Source of the DNA: Enterovibrio norvegicus DSM 15893
GTDB lineage: Bacteria > Pseudomonadota > Gammaproteobacteria > Enterobacterales > Vibrionaceae
Assembly (NCBI RefSeq): GCF_900115495.1
Contig: NZ_FOWR01000006.1
Location: 1 to 64,000 of the forward strand
Length of the DNA: 64,000 bases
Reading direction: 5' to 3'
Notes under the pieces: generated by a model
Seen by the model: only the letters and a program-made list of their open reading frames with translations
Told to the model about the DNA's origin: nothing
Database searches by the model: none
Shown here: positions 44,324 through 52,929 of the stretch, in pieces
Numbering within the stretch: position 1 is the stretch's first letter
How the letters are laid out: the number at the start of each line of letters is the position of its first letter
Translations under genes and position numbers: made by a program

Positions 44324-45388
44324 ATGGAACGATCAACCAGCATTCCTTGCATGCTGATCCGCGGTGGCACATCCAAGGGGGCGTATTTCCTCGCCAGCGA
44401 TCTTCCCCAAGATGAAAAGCAGCGCAATGACCTTCTGATTCACGTTATGGGTTCAGGCGACCCACAACAAATCAACGGCATTGGCGGTGGAACAACGCTC
44501 ACCAGTAAAGTCGCCATTGTCTCTGCAAGCGCAGCGGAAAATGTGGACTTAGATTACCTCTTTGCACAGGTTGGCGTTGAAGACAAAACCGTGGATACCA
44601 ACCCTTCTTGCGGCAACATTCTTTCTGGTGTGGTGGTGTTTGCACACGAGAAAAACCTGATCGCCCTTTCCTCACCGGAAACCACGGTCAGAGTACGAAA
44701 CATCAACACCAATACCATCATCGAAGTCACCGCACAGACGCCAAATGGCCGCGTTGAACTTGATGGCGACATTAAAATAGATGGTGTGCCTGAAACAGGG
44801 TCGCCGATTCTTTTGAATTTCTTGAATGTCGGTGGCGCAAAAACCGGCAAATTGTTTCCCACGGGTCATGTCAAAGATATGATTCAAGGCGTTGAGGTCA
44901 GCTGCATTGATGCCTCTGTGCCTATGGTGCATATCGCGGCCGCTTCCCTTGGAAAAACCGGCCACGAAACCAAAGCAGCATTGGATGCCGATTCAGCGTT
45001 TCTCAAAACATTGGAAGCGATTCGCCTTGAAGCGGGTGTTCGAATGGGCATGGGCGATGTCAGTAACAGTGTCATCCCAAAAGTCTCCTTGCTTTCGTCC
45101 CCCGCCAATGGCGGCAACATTACCTCTCGTTACTTTGTTCCGCATAACTGCCACGCGAGTCATGCTGTGACTGGTGCTATCTGCGTTGCCATCGCCAGTT
45201 TCTTGCCGGGTACGATCGCAGCAGATGCGGTGAGAGAGGTGCAAAGCAACACCGTGGACATTGAACATCCAAGCGGAAAAATTCAAGTGAGTGTGGTCAT
45301 TGAAGCGGGCGAAAGTGAGCCTCAAATCAAGCAAGCCGCACTCGTACGCACTGCCCGTCCTCTATTCAAAGGGGATGCGTACTACTGA
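44324..45388 (+). CDS. PrpF/GalD-like isomerase (4-oxalomesaconate tautomerase type)
   Basis: 354 residues with the duplicated diaminopimelate-epimerase-like fold. MLIRGGTSKGAYF with the active-site region, GDPQQINGIGGGTTLTSKVAIV, TNPSCGNILSGVVVFA (catalytic Cys) and HNCHASHAVTGAICVA fit the PrpF/4-oxalomesaconate-tautomerase group. Substrates in the family include 2-methylaconitate, aconitate and 4-oxalomesaconate, all tricarboxylates, which suits the tricarboxylate transporter next to it. AAGGAG lies seven bases before the start. The exact substrate is unknown. Confidence 0.85.
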   Translation: MERSTSIPCMLIRGGTSKGAYFLASDLPQDEKQRNDLLIHVMGSGDPQQINGIGGGTTLTSKVAIVSASAAENVDLDYLFAQVGVEDKTVDTNPSCGNILSGVVVFAHEKNLIALSSPETTVRVRNINTNTIIEVTAQTPNGRVELDGDIKIDGVPETGSPILLNFLNVGGAKTGKLFPTGHVKDMIQGVEVSCIDASVPMVHIAAASLGKTGHETKAALDADSAFLKTLEAIRLEAGVRMGMGDVSNSVIPKVSLLSSPANGGNITSRYFVPHNCHASHAVTGAICVAIASFLPGTIAADAVREVQSNTVDIEHPSGKIQVSVVIEAGESEPQIKQAALVRTARPLFKGDAYY

Positions 45389-45578
45389 TTCATTACAAAC
45401 AGCCATACCAGTACCCAAGCAACTGAATACCTATAATAAAAATCCAATAGCAAAAGAAAAACCGTGACGGGATCACACTGCCAACAACAAGAGCAGTCTA
45501 GTAAGAAGCCTTGTTCCTACAGAAATAACGGTTAAATGAGAATACCCATAACAAAAGCAACATGAAGCTCAATAATTT

Positions 45579-45605
45579 GCCATTCAATGTGAATGGCTTT
45601 TTTTT
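45579..45605 (+). terminator. Terminator before the tctC promoter
   Basis: GCCATTCA and TGAATGGC pair over 8 bp around ATG and are followed by eight T residues. It ends the PrpF-like unit about 190 bases after its stop. The rest of the 422-base gap (45389-45810) holds a degenerate copy of the TACCCAA-type repeat near 45411 and the TctD-type box. Confidence 0.8.
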
Positions 45606-45704
45606 GCCTCATTTTTAGATTCCTACCCGTTACACCACGTTTTAATCGCCTTCGTTTCTCGTTTGGAAACAGATCTATGTAACATTTTTGTTATCAGAAT
45701 GTTT

Positions 45705-45727
45705 GATGTCAGCTTGGTGACAGGTTC
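45705..45727. promoter_or_regulatory. Candidate TctD box before tctC
   Basis: TGTCAG-N5-TGACAG within a stretch almost identical to that at 44255-44277. It lies 83 bases before the chosen tctC start. Recurrence upstream of two linked transport/catabolism genes next to tctDE supports a shared regulator. Confidence 0.6.
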
Positions 45728-45810
45728 GAAATCTAATGTCGAAAATGAACAAACAAATACGACATAGTTAGCCTCGCAATTGCGTGGTATCGAATGGAAA
45801 CGAGGGTGAA

Positions 45811-46938
45811 ATGATGTTTATTCACAAACAAACGAATCAAGCCAAGACACGCAAGAACATGTCTTTAAAAGCGGCACTGCTATCCATGAGTGCATTGATT
45901 GCACTGCCAAGCACAGCGCTTGCGGATGATGTTTCTTTCAAAGGGAAACGTGTGGAATTCACGATCCCGTATAAAGAAGGCGGCGGCACAGACACATGGG
46001 GTCGCTTCTATGCGCCACTGCTCAGTGAAGCGTTGCCCGGCAACCCTGTTGTTGTTGTGAAAAACATTCCCGGTGGTGGCTCTACAAAAGGGGCAAACCA
46101 GTTTGCGCGCAAAGCGCGAGACAACGGGCTGAACATCTTCGCAAGCTCGGCATCTACTCAATATCCTTACCTGCTTAAAGATGGTCGCGTTCGTTACGAC
46201 TACACCAAATGGGATGTCGTTCTCGCCTCCCCAACAGGCGGTGTGGTATACGTTTCTCCATCAACGGGCATCACTAACGTTGAAGAGCTTCTCGCCAAAA
46301 AAGGCGAGGTGAAGTTCAAATACGCAAGCCAAGGTGCAACGTCCATCGATCTCGTGCCTTTACTCGGCATGGAGCTATTAGGTCTGGATGTTCAAGCCGT
46401 GTTTGGTATGAAGGGACGTGGCGCAGGCCGCCTTGCGTTTGAGCGTGGCGAGGTCAACATCGACTCTCAAACCAGTTCATCGTTCCTCAAGAAAGTAACG
46501 CCGTTGGTGGAAGAAGGTAAAGCGATTCCATTGTTCAGCTTTGGTGTGCTTGATAAAGACGGTAAGTTACAGCGTGACCCTAACTTCCCTAACATTCCGC
46601 ACTTCGCTGAAGTCTATGAGACGTTTTATCCTAACCAAGAACCTACGCAAGGCTTCGATGTTTGGCGCTCGTTCTTTGTTGCCGGTTTCGCGGCTCAGAA
46701 AATGGTCTTCCTACCTAAATCAACACCGGAAGACATTGTGACCGCGTGGCGTGAATCTGCGACCAATCTAGTCAATGATCCAGGTTTCAAAGAGAAATCC
46801 AACAAAGTGCTGGGCGACTACCCTCAGCTAACCGGTGACGCGGCGCAAAAAGCCCTTCAAGCGGCGTTGCAATTGGATGAAAGCAATCTGCAATGGGTTC
46901 GCAATTGGCTCACCGAAAAATACAACACTAAGTTCTAG
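45811..46938 (+). CDS. tctC: Tripartite tricarboxylate transporter substrate-binding protein TctC
   Basis: 375 residues. The signal peptide is long (LKAALLSMSALIALPSTALA, cut before DD). The mature protein fits the Bug/TctC family: RVEFTIPYKEGGGTDTWGRFYAPLL, KNIPGGGSTKGANQ, YASQGATSIDL and FGMKGRGAGRLAFERGEVN. It captures a dicarboxylate or tricarboxylate ligand in the periplasm for TctAB. The ATG at 45811 has GAGG five bases upstream; a GTG at 45784 has none so good. It starts an operon with the TctAB fusion and a stress protein, with a terminator between tctC and the fusion. Confidence 0.93.
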   Translation: MMFIHKQTNQAKTRKNMSLKAALLSMSALIALPSTALADDVSFKGKRVEFTIPYKEGGGTDTWGRFYAPLLSEALPGNPVVVVKNIPGGGSTKGANQFARKARDNGLNIFASSASTQYPYLLKDGRVRYDYTKWDVVLASPTGGVVYVSPSTGITNVEELLAKKGEVKFKYASQGATSIDLVPLLGMELLGLDVQAVFGMKGRGAGRLAFERGEVNIDSQTSSSFLKKVTPLVEEGKAIPLFSFGVLDKDGKLQRDPNFPNIPHFAEVYETFYPNQEPTQGFDVWRSFFVAGFAAQKMVFLPKSTPEDIVTAWRESATNLVNDPGFKEKSNKVLGDYPQLTGDAAQKALQAALQLDESNLQWVRNWLTEKYNTKF

Positions 46939-46945
46939 TTCCCCT

Positions 46946-46987
46946 AAAAAAGGCGCAGTCATACCTTGTCATGACTGTGCCTTTTTT
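46946..46987 (+). terminator. Intercistronic terminator between tctC and tctAB
   Basis: AAAAAAGGCGCAGTCAT pairs with ATGACTGTGCCTTTTTT (one G-T pair) around an 8-base loop, eight bases after the tctC stop and before tctAB. It may cut most transcripts after tctC, so binding protein is made in excess over permease. Confidence 0.85.
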
Positions 46988-47009
46988 CTTTTCTCAAAGG
47001 CGTTGCATC

Positions 47010-49007
47010 ATGTTCAACGAATTACTTGAATCTCTACAGACCATTTTGAGTTTGCAGCACATCTCCTACATGTTAGGCGGTGTAGCACTCGGGCTAGCCA
47101 TCGGCATTTTCCCCGGCCTCGGCGGCATTGCTGGTTTATCCCTTCTTCTCCCTTTTCTCTATGGCATGGATCCGATTTCAGCCTTGGCCATGCTCATCGG
47201 CTTGGTTGCTGTCATCCCCACTTCTGACACCTTCACCTCGGTGCTTATGGGCATCCCCGGCTCCAGTGGCTCCCAAGCCACGGTGCTTGATGGCTTTCCA
47301 ATGGCGAAAAAAGGCCAGGCCGCGCGCGCCTTGTCTGCCGCCTTTACATCTTCACTTTTTGGTGGCTTGTTCGGCGCAGTCATACTGACCGGATTTGTGT
47401 TGATCGCACGTCCTGTCATTTTGGCGTTTGGCTCGGGCGAACTCTTCATGCTCACGATTTTAGGTTTGAGCATGGTTGGTGCGCTGGCAGGTAATAGCTT
47501 TGTGAAAGGCTTATCTGCGTGTGGATTGGGTGTTCTCCTCGGCAGTGTGGGCAGCGCCCCAGCAACGGGCGAAAACCGTATGGTGTTCGACAATTTCTAC
47601 TTGATGGACGGTCTGCCACTCGTCGTCGTGGGTTTGGGCATCTTTGCTTTACCTGAAATTATCGACCTTCTCCGTCAAAACAAACCTATCGCCAATGCCA
47701 GCAAATTAGGCAGCGGTTGGATGGAAGGCATTAAAGACTTCTTGGCGAACAAGTGGCTGGCGGTTCGATGCAGTGTTATTGGCTGTATCATCGGCGCCCT
47801 CCCCGGTCTTGGCGGCAGCGTGGTGGATTGGATTGCTTACGGACACGCCGTTCAAACAACCAAAGATAAGCCAGAGTTTGGCCACGGTGATGTGCGTGGT
47901 GTTATCGCACCAGAATCATCAAACAACGCCAAAGAGGGCGGTGGGCTGGTGCCTACCTTGCTGTTCGGTATTCCCGGCTCAGGCAGCATGGCGGTATTTC
48001 TCGGCGGCATGGTATTGGTGGGCTTGGAACCGGGGCCTGCAATGGTCAGTACTGAACTAAGTGTGACCTACACCATCGTTTGGTCTTTAGCCCTTGCCAA
48101 CGTGTTTGGTGCGGGTGCGTGTATGCTGATTTCCCCTTGGGTTGCCCGCTTAACCACCATTCGCTACGCCCTGCTCGCCCCGTTTATGGTGATGGTGATT
48201 TGCTTTGCCGCGTATCAAGCTACCCGCGATTTGGGTGACTTGGTCACGCTGTTGGCCATCGGCTTCCTTGGCGTGCTCATGAAGCGCTTTGATTGGCCGC
48301 GCCCTGCGTTCCTGATCGGCTTTGTACTCGCCAGCGGCATGGAGACGTATCTCTATCAAGCCGTACAGTTTGACGGTATCGGCTTCTTATTGCGCCCAGG
48401 CGTGATGATCATTGGTGCCATCACTATCTTTTCACTGGTGTTTATGTATCGCCAAAGCGCGAAAAAGCGTGAAGAAGAAGCGGCAAACGATGAAGCGTCA
48501 TCAAACTCAACGGGTGCGAACTACAATCGCCGACCGCAAATCATCTTTGCTGCTTGTGTGAACATCGCGTTTTTGTACGGCATCTATGATGGCTTCCAGC
48601 AAAGTTTCCTTGGCGGTGTCTTCACCATAGTGATCAGCAGTTTGATGTGGGTGCTGTCTGCCATTGCGCTGTACCAACTGCTTCGGAATCCTTCGAATGA
48701 TCCTGTGTATTTTGATTTGGAATACATACAGGGATACGCCTTTGATAAAGATGCCACCAGCATGATGCATTACCTCTACTGGTTATCAGGCTTGATCATC
48801 GGTTGTTATTTCGTCGGCTATGTCATTTCTATCACGGTATTTTTCATCGCCTTCTTGGTGGTGAAAGCCAGTGTCAGTATGTGGCGGGCGACATTCTTAA
48901 CCACCATTGCGGTTGGTTTTCTATTGGCGCTCACTCAAGCCATGGTGCTTGATCTGCCCATCGGCCTATTACAAGAAGCCATCGCACTTCCGTGGCCCAT
49001 TGGATAA
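47010..49007 (+). CDS. Fused tripartite tricarboxylate transporter permease, TctA-TctB
   Basis: About 665 residues. Residues 1-490 match TctA, with about twelve membrane helices and glycine/proline signatures in GGVALGLAIGIFPGLGGIAG, SVLMGIPGSSGSQATVLDG and FGIPGSGSMAVFLGGM. A polar linker (about 490-515, EEEAANDEASSNSTG) joins a C-terminal part (515-665) with about four further helices, matching TctB. TctA and TctB are usually separate proteins, so this is a natural fusion. The ATG at 47010 fits the usual TctA start (MFNELLESL). It is likely to import a tricarboxylate or related acid using a sodium or proton gradient. Confidence 0.9.
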   Translation: MFNELLESLQTILSLQHISYMLGGVALGLAIGIFPGLGGIAGLSLLLPFLYGMDPISALAMLIGLVAVIPTSDTFTSVLMGIPGSSGSQATVLDGFPMAKKGQAARALSAAFTSSLFGGLFGAVILTGFVLIARPVILAFGSGELFMLTILGLSMVGALAGNSFVKGLSACGLGVLLGSVGSAPATGENRMVFDNFYLMDGLPLVVVGLGIFALPEIIDLLRQNKPIANASKLGSGWMEGIKDFLANKWLAVRCSVIGCIIGALPGLGGSVVDWIAYGHAVQTTKDKPEFGHGDVRGVIAPESSNNAKEGGGLVPTLLFGIPGSGSMAVFLGGMVLVGLEPGPAMVSTELSVTYTIVWSLALANVFGAGACMLISPWVARLTTIRYALLAPFMVMVICFAAYQATRDLGDLVTLLAIGFLGVLMKRFDWPRPAFLIGFVLASGMETYLYQAVQFDGIGFLLRPGVMIIGAITIFSLVFMYRQSAKKREEEAANDEASSNSTGANYNRRPQIIFAACVNIAFLYGIYDGFQQSFLGGVFTIVISSLMWVLSAIALYQLLRNPSNDPVYFDLEYIQGYAFDKDATSMMHYLYWLSGLIIGCYFVGYVISITVFFIAFLVVKASVSMWRATFLTTIAVGFLLALTQAMVLDLPIGLLQEAIALPWPIG

Positions 49008-49020
49008 CTAGGAGGCAACC

Positions 49021-49890
49021 ATGACCATTCGAACCATCATCATGCCCTTTGCTTCACATGCAAATGCCAAGCAGCGCATTTCGGGCGCGCTCAGCGTCGC
49101 GCAATTCTTTGATGCGCATTTAGATGTGCTGCACGCACAGATAAATCCAAAGCAATTGCTGCCGGAAGAAAGACAGCTGATCTCTGATGAGTTTTACAAA
49201 CGCATTGACCAAATTGTGGCAGATTATGTCAGTGAAGATGCAGAACCGCTCAAAGCCCTATTTGAAGACGCGTGCCAGCGTCTTCACATCTCCACCCAAA
49301 CACGTATTCCTCGCTATGCCACATCCCAGCCTGAAACCACGGCAATGTGGCAAGATGTATACGGGTTTCGTGGCGAAGTGGTGGCGGAGAAGGGAAAATT
49401 GTCAGACATGACGATCATCCCGCAGGCGAAACGGGGCAAGTCTAGCGTCAGTTTTGAAGCGGCGATCCTGCATAGCGGTAAACCTGTGTTGATCATGCCA
49501 AGAACCCAAGATGTTTTTGCGCCTAAACACGCAACCATTGCTTGGAATGGCGACACACAAGCCGCCAAAGCCGTCACAGCAGCAATGCCGCTTTTGCGTA
49601 AGGTAGACACTGTCACCATTGCTACTAGCGAACGTTCCGTCAATAACAAACCCACGCAAAGTGAGCTTCAAGACTACCTCGCCATGCACGGGATTCAGAG
49701 TGAAAGTAAGGTCTTTGGTGCAGGTCGACTTCGCGCACCTCAAGCATTGCTTGAACAGGCCGCCGCGCTAAATAGCGATGTGATCGTGTGCGGGGCTTAT
49801 TCGCACCAACGTATCCATCAGCAAATGTTCGGTGATTTCACGAAGAGCTTGCTGAAACGTTCGACCATTCCTCTATTTATGATGAGCTAA
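49021..49890 (+). CDS. Universal stress protein, tandem-type
   Basis: 289 residues, about the length of two Usp domains. The N-terminal part (MTIRTIIMPFASHANAKQRISGALSVAQFF) and the second half (HATIAWNGDTQAAKAVTAAMP and DVIVCGAYSHQRIHQQMFGDFTKSLL) carry the fold; the latter shows the nucleotide-binding G-x2-x9-GS/T region in altered form. It begins 13 bases after tctAB with GGAGG upstream, so it is in the transporter operon. By analogy with UspA-type TeaD of the TeaABC transporter it might regulate uptake; that is inference. Confidence 0.85.
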   Translation: MTIRTIIMPFASHANAKQRISGALSVAQFFDAHLDVLHAQINPKQLLPEERQLISDEFYKRIDQIVADYVSEDAEPLKALFEDACQRLHISTQTRIPRYATSQPETTAMWQDVYGFRGEVVAEKGKLSDMTIIPQAKRGKSSVSFEAAILHSGKPVLIMPRTQDVFAPKHATIAWNGDTQAAKAVTAAMPLLRKVDTVTIATSERSVNNKPTQSELQDYLAMHGIQSESKVFGAGRLRAPQALLEQAAALNSDVIVCGAYSHQRIHQQMFGDFTKSLLKRSTIPLFMMS

Positions 49891-49925
49891 CGCCGCGTTA
49901 TAAATACAGGAACGGGAGAAACACA

Positions 49926-49975
49926 TAGAGGGAGGCATTCGCGAAACGCAGCGCGATGTACTCCCTCTTATTTTT
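49926..49975 (+). terminator. Terminator of the tct operon
   Basis: AGAGGGAG (49927-49934) pairs with CTCCCTCT (49961-49968) followed by TATTTTT. The loop is 26 bases and contains an inner hairpin (GCGAAACGCAGCGC). Confidence 0.6.
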
Positions 49976-50141
49976 AGCCGTAGATCGCCCACTCTCTGTC
50001 CAACAAAGCCCTCCACCAACGCTAACGTTTTCCGTTGCATACAATTAAATGCTAGAATCGCCGCCATCATTTTCGCGTTCGACACGGTGGCATGTCCCCT
50101 TTCGACGGCGATAGACAAGTATTCAAAAGGCAATCATTCCA

Positions 50142-51086
50142 ATGATTAACAACTCGATTCAGTGGTTCCCGGGCCACATGCACAAAGCACGCAAAGAAAT
50201 TGAAGAAGTCGTTCCTAAGATCGATGTCATCATTGAAGTGCTGGATGCCCGTATTCCGTTTAGTAGTGAAAACCCGCTTATTCGCCATATCCGTAAAGAT
50301 AAGCCAGTGATCAAAGTACTCAACAAACGTGACCTTGCGGACCCTGAGATGACTGCCCTTTGGCTTGAGCACCTTGAAAAAGAACAGGGTGTAAAAGCGA
50401 TGGCAATTACCACTGAGCAAATCAGTGAAGTCAATAAAATCATGGATCTTTGCCGTAAGCTTGCACCGCACCGCGAAGAAATGGGCAAACACATTCGCAC
50501 CATGATCATGGGTATTCCGAACGTGGGTAAATCCACCATTATCAATACCCTAGCAGGTCGTGTTGTAGCAAAAACCGGCAACCAACCTGCAGTTACGCGT
50601 CAACAGCAACGTATTAACCTACAAAACGGTGTTGTGCTGTCTGATACCCCAGGAATTTTGTGGCCTAAAGTAGAAAACCCACACAGTGGTTTCCGCTTGG
50701 CGGCAACCGGTGCAATCAAAGACACAGCAATGGAATACGATGAAGTTGCTTTCTATACTGTTGAGTACTTGGCGAAAGCCTACCCTGACTTGCTGAAAAG
50801 TCGCTACAACATTGAAGAATTGCCAGAGAACGATGTCGAATTGATGGAAGCGATCGGCGAGAAACGCGGTTGTTTGCGTGCTGGCGGTCGTATTGATTTG
50901 CACAAAGCGTCTGAGATTTTAATCAACGACCTTCGCAACGGCGCATTGGGCTTAATCACCCTTGAGCACCCAGACATGATTGATAGCGAGCTTGTGGCAG
51001 TTGAAGAAGCTGCGGTTCGCAAAGCGGAAGAAAAAGCGAAAACGAAAGAAGAGCGTCGTAAGCGCTACCTTCGCAACAAACGTTAA
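50142..51086 (+). CDS. ylqF: Circularly permuted ribosome-biogenesis GTPase, YlqF/RbgA type
   Basis: 314 residues. GTPase motifs are in permuted order: NKRD (G4) first, then GIPNVGKST (G1), VTRQQQR (G2 Thr), DTPG (G3). MINNSIQWFPGHMHKARKEI is the standard N-terminus. The tail is very basic (KAEEKAKTKEERRKRYLRNKR). By family it helps to mature the 50S ribosomal subunit. A strong terminator follows. It is monocistronic. Confidence 0.93.
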   Translation: MINNSIQWFPGHMHKARKEIEEVVPKIDVIIEVLDARIPFSSENPLIRHIRKDKPVIKVLNKRDLADPEMTALWLEHLEKEQGVKAMAITTEQISEVNKIMDLCRKLAPHREEMGKHIRTMIMGIPNVGKSTIINTLAGRVVAKTGNQPAVTRQQQRINLQNGVVLSDTPGILWPKVENPHSGFRLAATGAIKDTAMEYDEVAFYTVEYLAKAYPDLLKSRYNIEELPENDVELMEAIGEKRGCLRAGGRIDLHKASEILINDLRNGALGLITLEHPDMIDSELVAVEEAAVRKAEEKAKTKEERRKRYLRNKR

Positions 51087-51109
51087 TTCGCGAAAAGCCC
51101 TATAATGAT

Positions 51110-51136
51110 AAAGCCCAGCGGTCGCTGGGCTTTTTT
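51110..51136 (+). terminator. Terminator of the YlqF-type gene
   Basis: AAAGCCCAGC and GCTGGGCTTT pair around GGTC and are followed by T6. It starts 24 bases after the stop. Confidence 0.85.
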
Positions 51137-51162
51137 GTCTCTGTCACATGCAATGTCAATGT

Positions 51163-51603
51163 TTATGAAACGTCTGCAAGTGTCCAAGCGCACACATCAG
51201 TGTCAGAAAAACGTTCTAACTTCACGAGTGAACATCGACGTAATTTTGCATGTGAAAGAAACTCAGGCAGCTGAGCAACAAACGTCTCGTTGCACGTCAT
51301 GTAGAGACGCTTCTTCGTTTCAACCGCCATATCGATCAACTTAACAAGATCAAGGGGAGTAAGAAGGTGGGCATCGTCGACGCCGATAAACGGGCAGTCC
51401 CTTTCAGAGATGTCAGTCCATTCTTCATCGGTGATCCTAGTATCGCCGCCGCAATAGGCAATCTTTGCTTTAGAAACGTCCAATGTAAAAGGCTGCCCTT
51501 CGTATTGTTCGTATAGAAACTTCGTTTTCTCTGTTCGATTGGGACCCACGATCAAAGTGATATCGTGGAGGGTCAGTTGTTCTGCAACTTTGTACCAGAG
51601 CAT
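51163..51603 (-). CDS. Small P-loop-like hypothetical protein with aberrant Walker A
   Basis: 146 residues. LIVGPNRTEKTKFLYEQY resembles a Walker A loop (G-x4-GKT), but the glycine before the lysine is glutamate (TEKT). A Walker B-like PFIGVDDAHLL follows with two aspartates, and then TKKRLYMTCN. The start has AGGG about six bases upstream. The layout suggests a diminished AAA/ATPase fold. I do not recognise the family. It is convergent with the YlqF-type gene and may be cotranscribed with nothing. Confidence 0.65.
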   Translation of the reverse strand: MLWYKVAEQLTLHDITLIVGPNRTEKTKFLYEQYEGQPFTLDVSKAKIAYCGGDTRITDEEWTDISERDCPFIGVDDAHLLTPLDLVKLIDMAVETKKRLYMTCNETFVAQLPEFLSHAKLRRCSLVKLERFSDTDVCAWTLADVS

Positions 51604-51777
51604 GATTTCCCTATATGCAACTGAATGTTAGCAAGTGAAGCTCATCCTAATGGCGGCCTTCGAACATGTCCAACTTTATCTAACTAAAATGACCAAATAC
51701 CCAGACTTTAAAGCGCGAGAATTAAGCGTAATGAGAAGCTCTACGTTCTGCACCTTGAAGTGATTTAGGCATAGAGG

Positions 51778-52242
51778 TCAATGATTCGGCTCAATGGAAA
51801 TATGGGTGTTTACCGAATTCGCAATGAAGCAGTGCTTGTGCGCAAGTTTATGCATTTTATTGATCATGGCCGACGATGGTGTGTTATCTCCGAAAAAGCA
51901 GATTTTTGGTTTTAGGACAACATCCGTAACAGCAGTACGTCCTTGTGCATTCTTACCCAGAGTACCGATAGCCACATCTTGGTAGCTTTCGACCACAAAT
52001 CGCTGTTTCTCAGCCACGGTGAGAAACGTCATCATATGACAACTTGCAAGCGCGGCAATAAAGGCCTCTTCTGGATCGATCGCCGCATCTTGGGATCGTA
52101 GAGGCATAACAAAAGGTGATGGCGAAGCCTCCACCGTGATACCACCATCAAATGTCCATTGATGTACAAGCGATACCACGTTGTTTGCGGCATCAACTTG
52201 GCTGCTATGCGCCCATTGAACCAAAACACTGTGCGTTGTCAT
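51778..52242 (-). CDS. OsmC/Ohr-family peroxide-detoxifying protein
   Basis: 154 residues. The two redox cysteines sit in EEAFIAALASCHMMTFL and HKLAHKHCFIANSVN at the expected positions for OsmC family. These proteins reduce organic peroxides with a thiol donor, usually lipoate-linked. The subfamily (OsmC or a YhfA-like group) was not settled. It stands alone, 77 bases before the RidA gene. Confidence 0.85.
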   Translation of the reverse strand: MTTHSVLVQWAHSSQVDAANNVVSLVHQWTFDGGITVEASPSPFVMPLRSQDAAIDPEEAFIAALASCHMMTFLTVAEKQRFVVESYQDVAIGTLGKNAQGRTAVTDVVLKPKICFFGDNTPSSAMINKMHKLAHKHCFIANSVNTHISIEPNH

Positions 52243-52319
52243 CCATGACCCATTTATGTGTTGTGTAGCGTTAAACAGGATATAAAAACACCTTGCTACA
52301 AGGCGTTTTTCACAAGAAC

Positions 52320-52682
52320 TTATTGGTAGTCTTCACCCGCAGCGGCAACAAAGGCCATTTCTACCAGGTATTTTGGATTGGCCAGCTCGACTTTCACACA
52401 AGCGCGGCTTGGTGCCGTGCCTTCATCAAACCATGCATCCCATACGCCGTTTAGCGCGTCGAGGTTTGCAAAATCTGTGACGTAAATGGTCACGGAAAGA
52501 ATGCGAGATTTATCGCTACCTACACTTGCCAACATTTCTTCTGCTTGTTCGAAGATTTGGGCTGTCTGTCCTTTAACGTCTGCATCAAGATCGCTTTCAG
52601 GCACTTCGACGAAATGTGCGATGCCATTAAATACAGTAACGTCAGACCAACGAGCAGTTGGGTTAATTCGATGGATTTTCAT
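52320..52682 (-). CDS. RidA/YjgF-YER057c family protein
   Basis: 120 residues, the family length. The conserved Arg that binds carboxylate is in APSRACVKVELANPKYLVEM, with SRILSVTIYVTDF before it. RidA members hydrolyse reactive 2-aminoacrylate-type imines, though many Rid paralogues do other things. It resembles the Rid group that begins with MKIHRINPTARWSDV rather than canonical RidA. Neighbour OsmC is in the same direction. Confidence 0.88.
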   Translation of the reverse strand: MKIHRINPTARWSDVTVFNGIAHFVEVPESDLDADVKGQTAQIFEQAEEMLASVGSDKSRILSVTIYVTDFANLDALNGVWDAWFDEGTAPSRACVKVELANPKYLVEMAFVAAAGEDYQ

Positions 52683-52871
52683 GCAGTTAACACCTAAGTA
52701 AATGTTGGGGGATCATAGCAGAGCTTTACGGGCAATGAGAACACCTCAAAGGCGAGATTTGTTGCCTTCCACACGCTTTCCATGCACTGCAATAAATTTC
52801 AACGTATACACACCCCACGTTCCTATCAGTATCGTATTTATAACGTCCAAATTACATGCTGAGCAAGCATC

Positions 52872-52929
52872 TTGCTATTGCTATTGCTATTGCTATTGCT
52901 ATTGCTATTGCTATTGCTATTGCTATTGC
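52872..52929. repeat. Hexanucleotide microsatellite (TTGCTA) x 9.7
   Basis: Nine full TTGCTA units plus TTGC, all perfect, 175 bases before the YceI-like start. Long perfect repeats of this kind are rare in bacterial chromosomes outside phase-variable loci. It lies in the 422-base gap (52683-53104), where I found no gene; the only reading frame across it is a Cys-Tyr repeat and is not credible. Confidence 0.95.

Noticed and set aside
52872-52929. CRISPR-like array
   Set aside because: The units are 6 bases with no spacers and there are no cas genes. It is a simple microsatellite.
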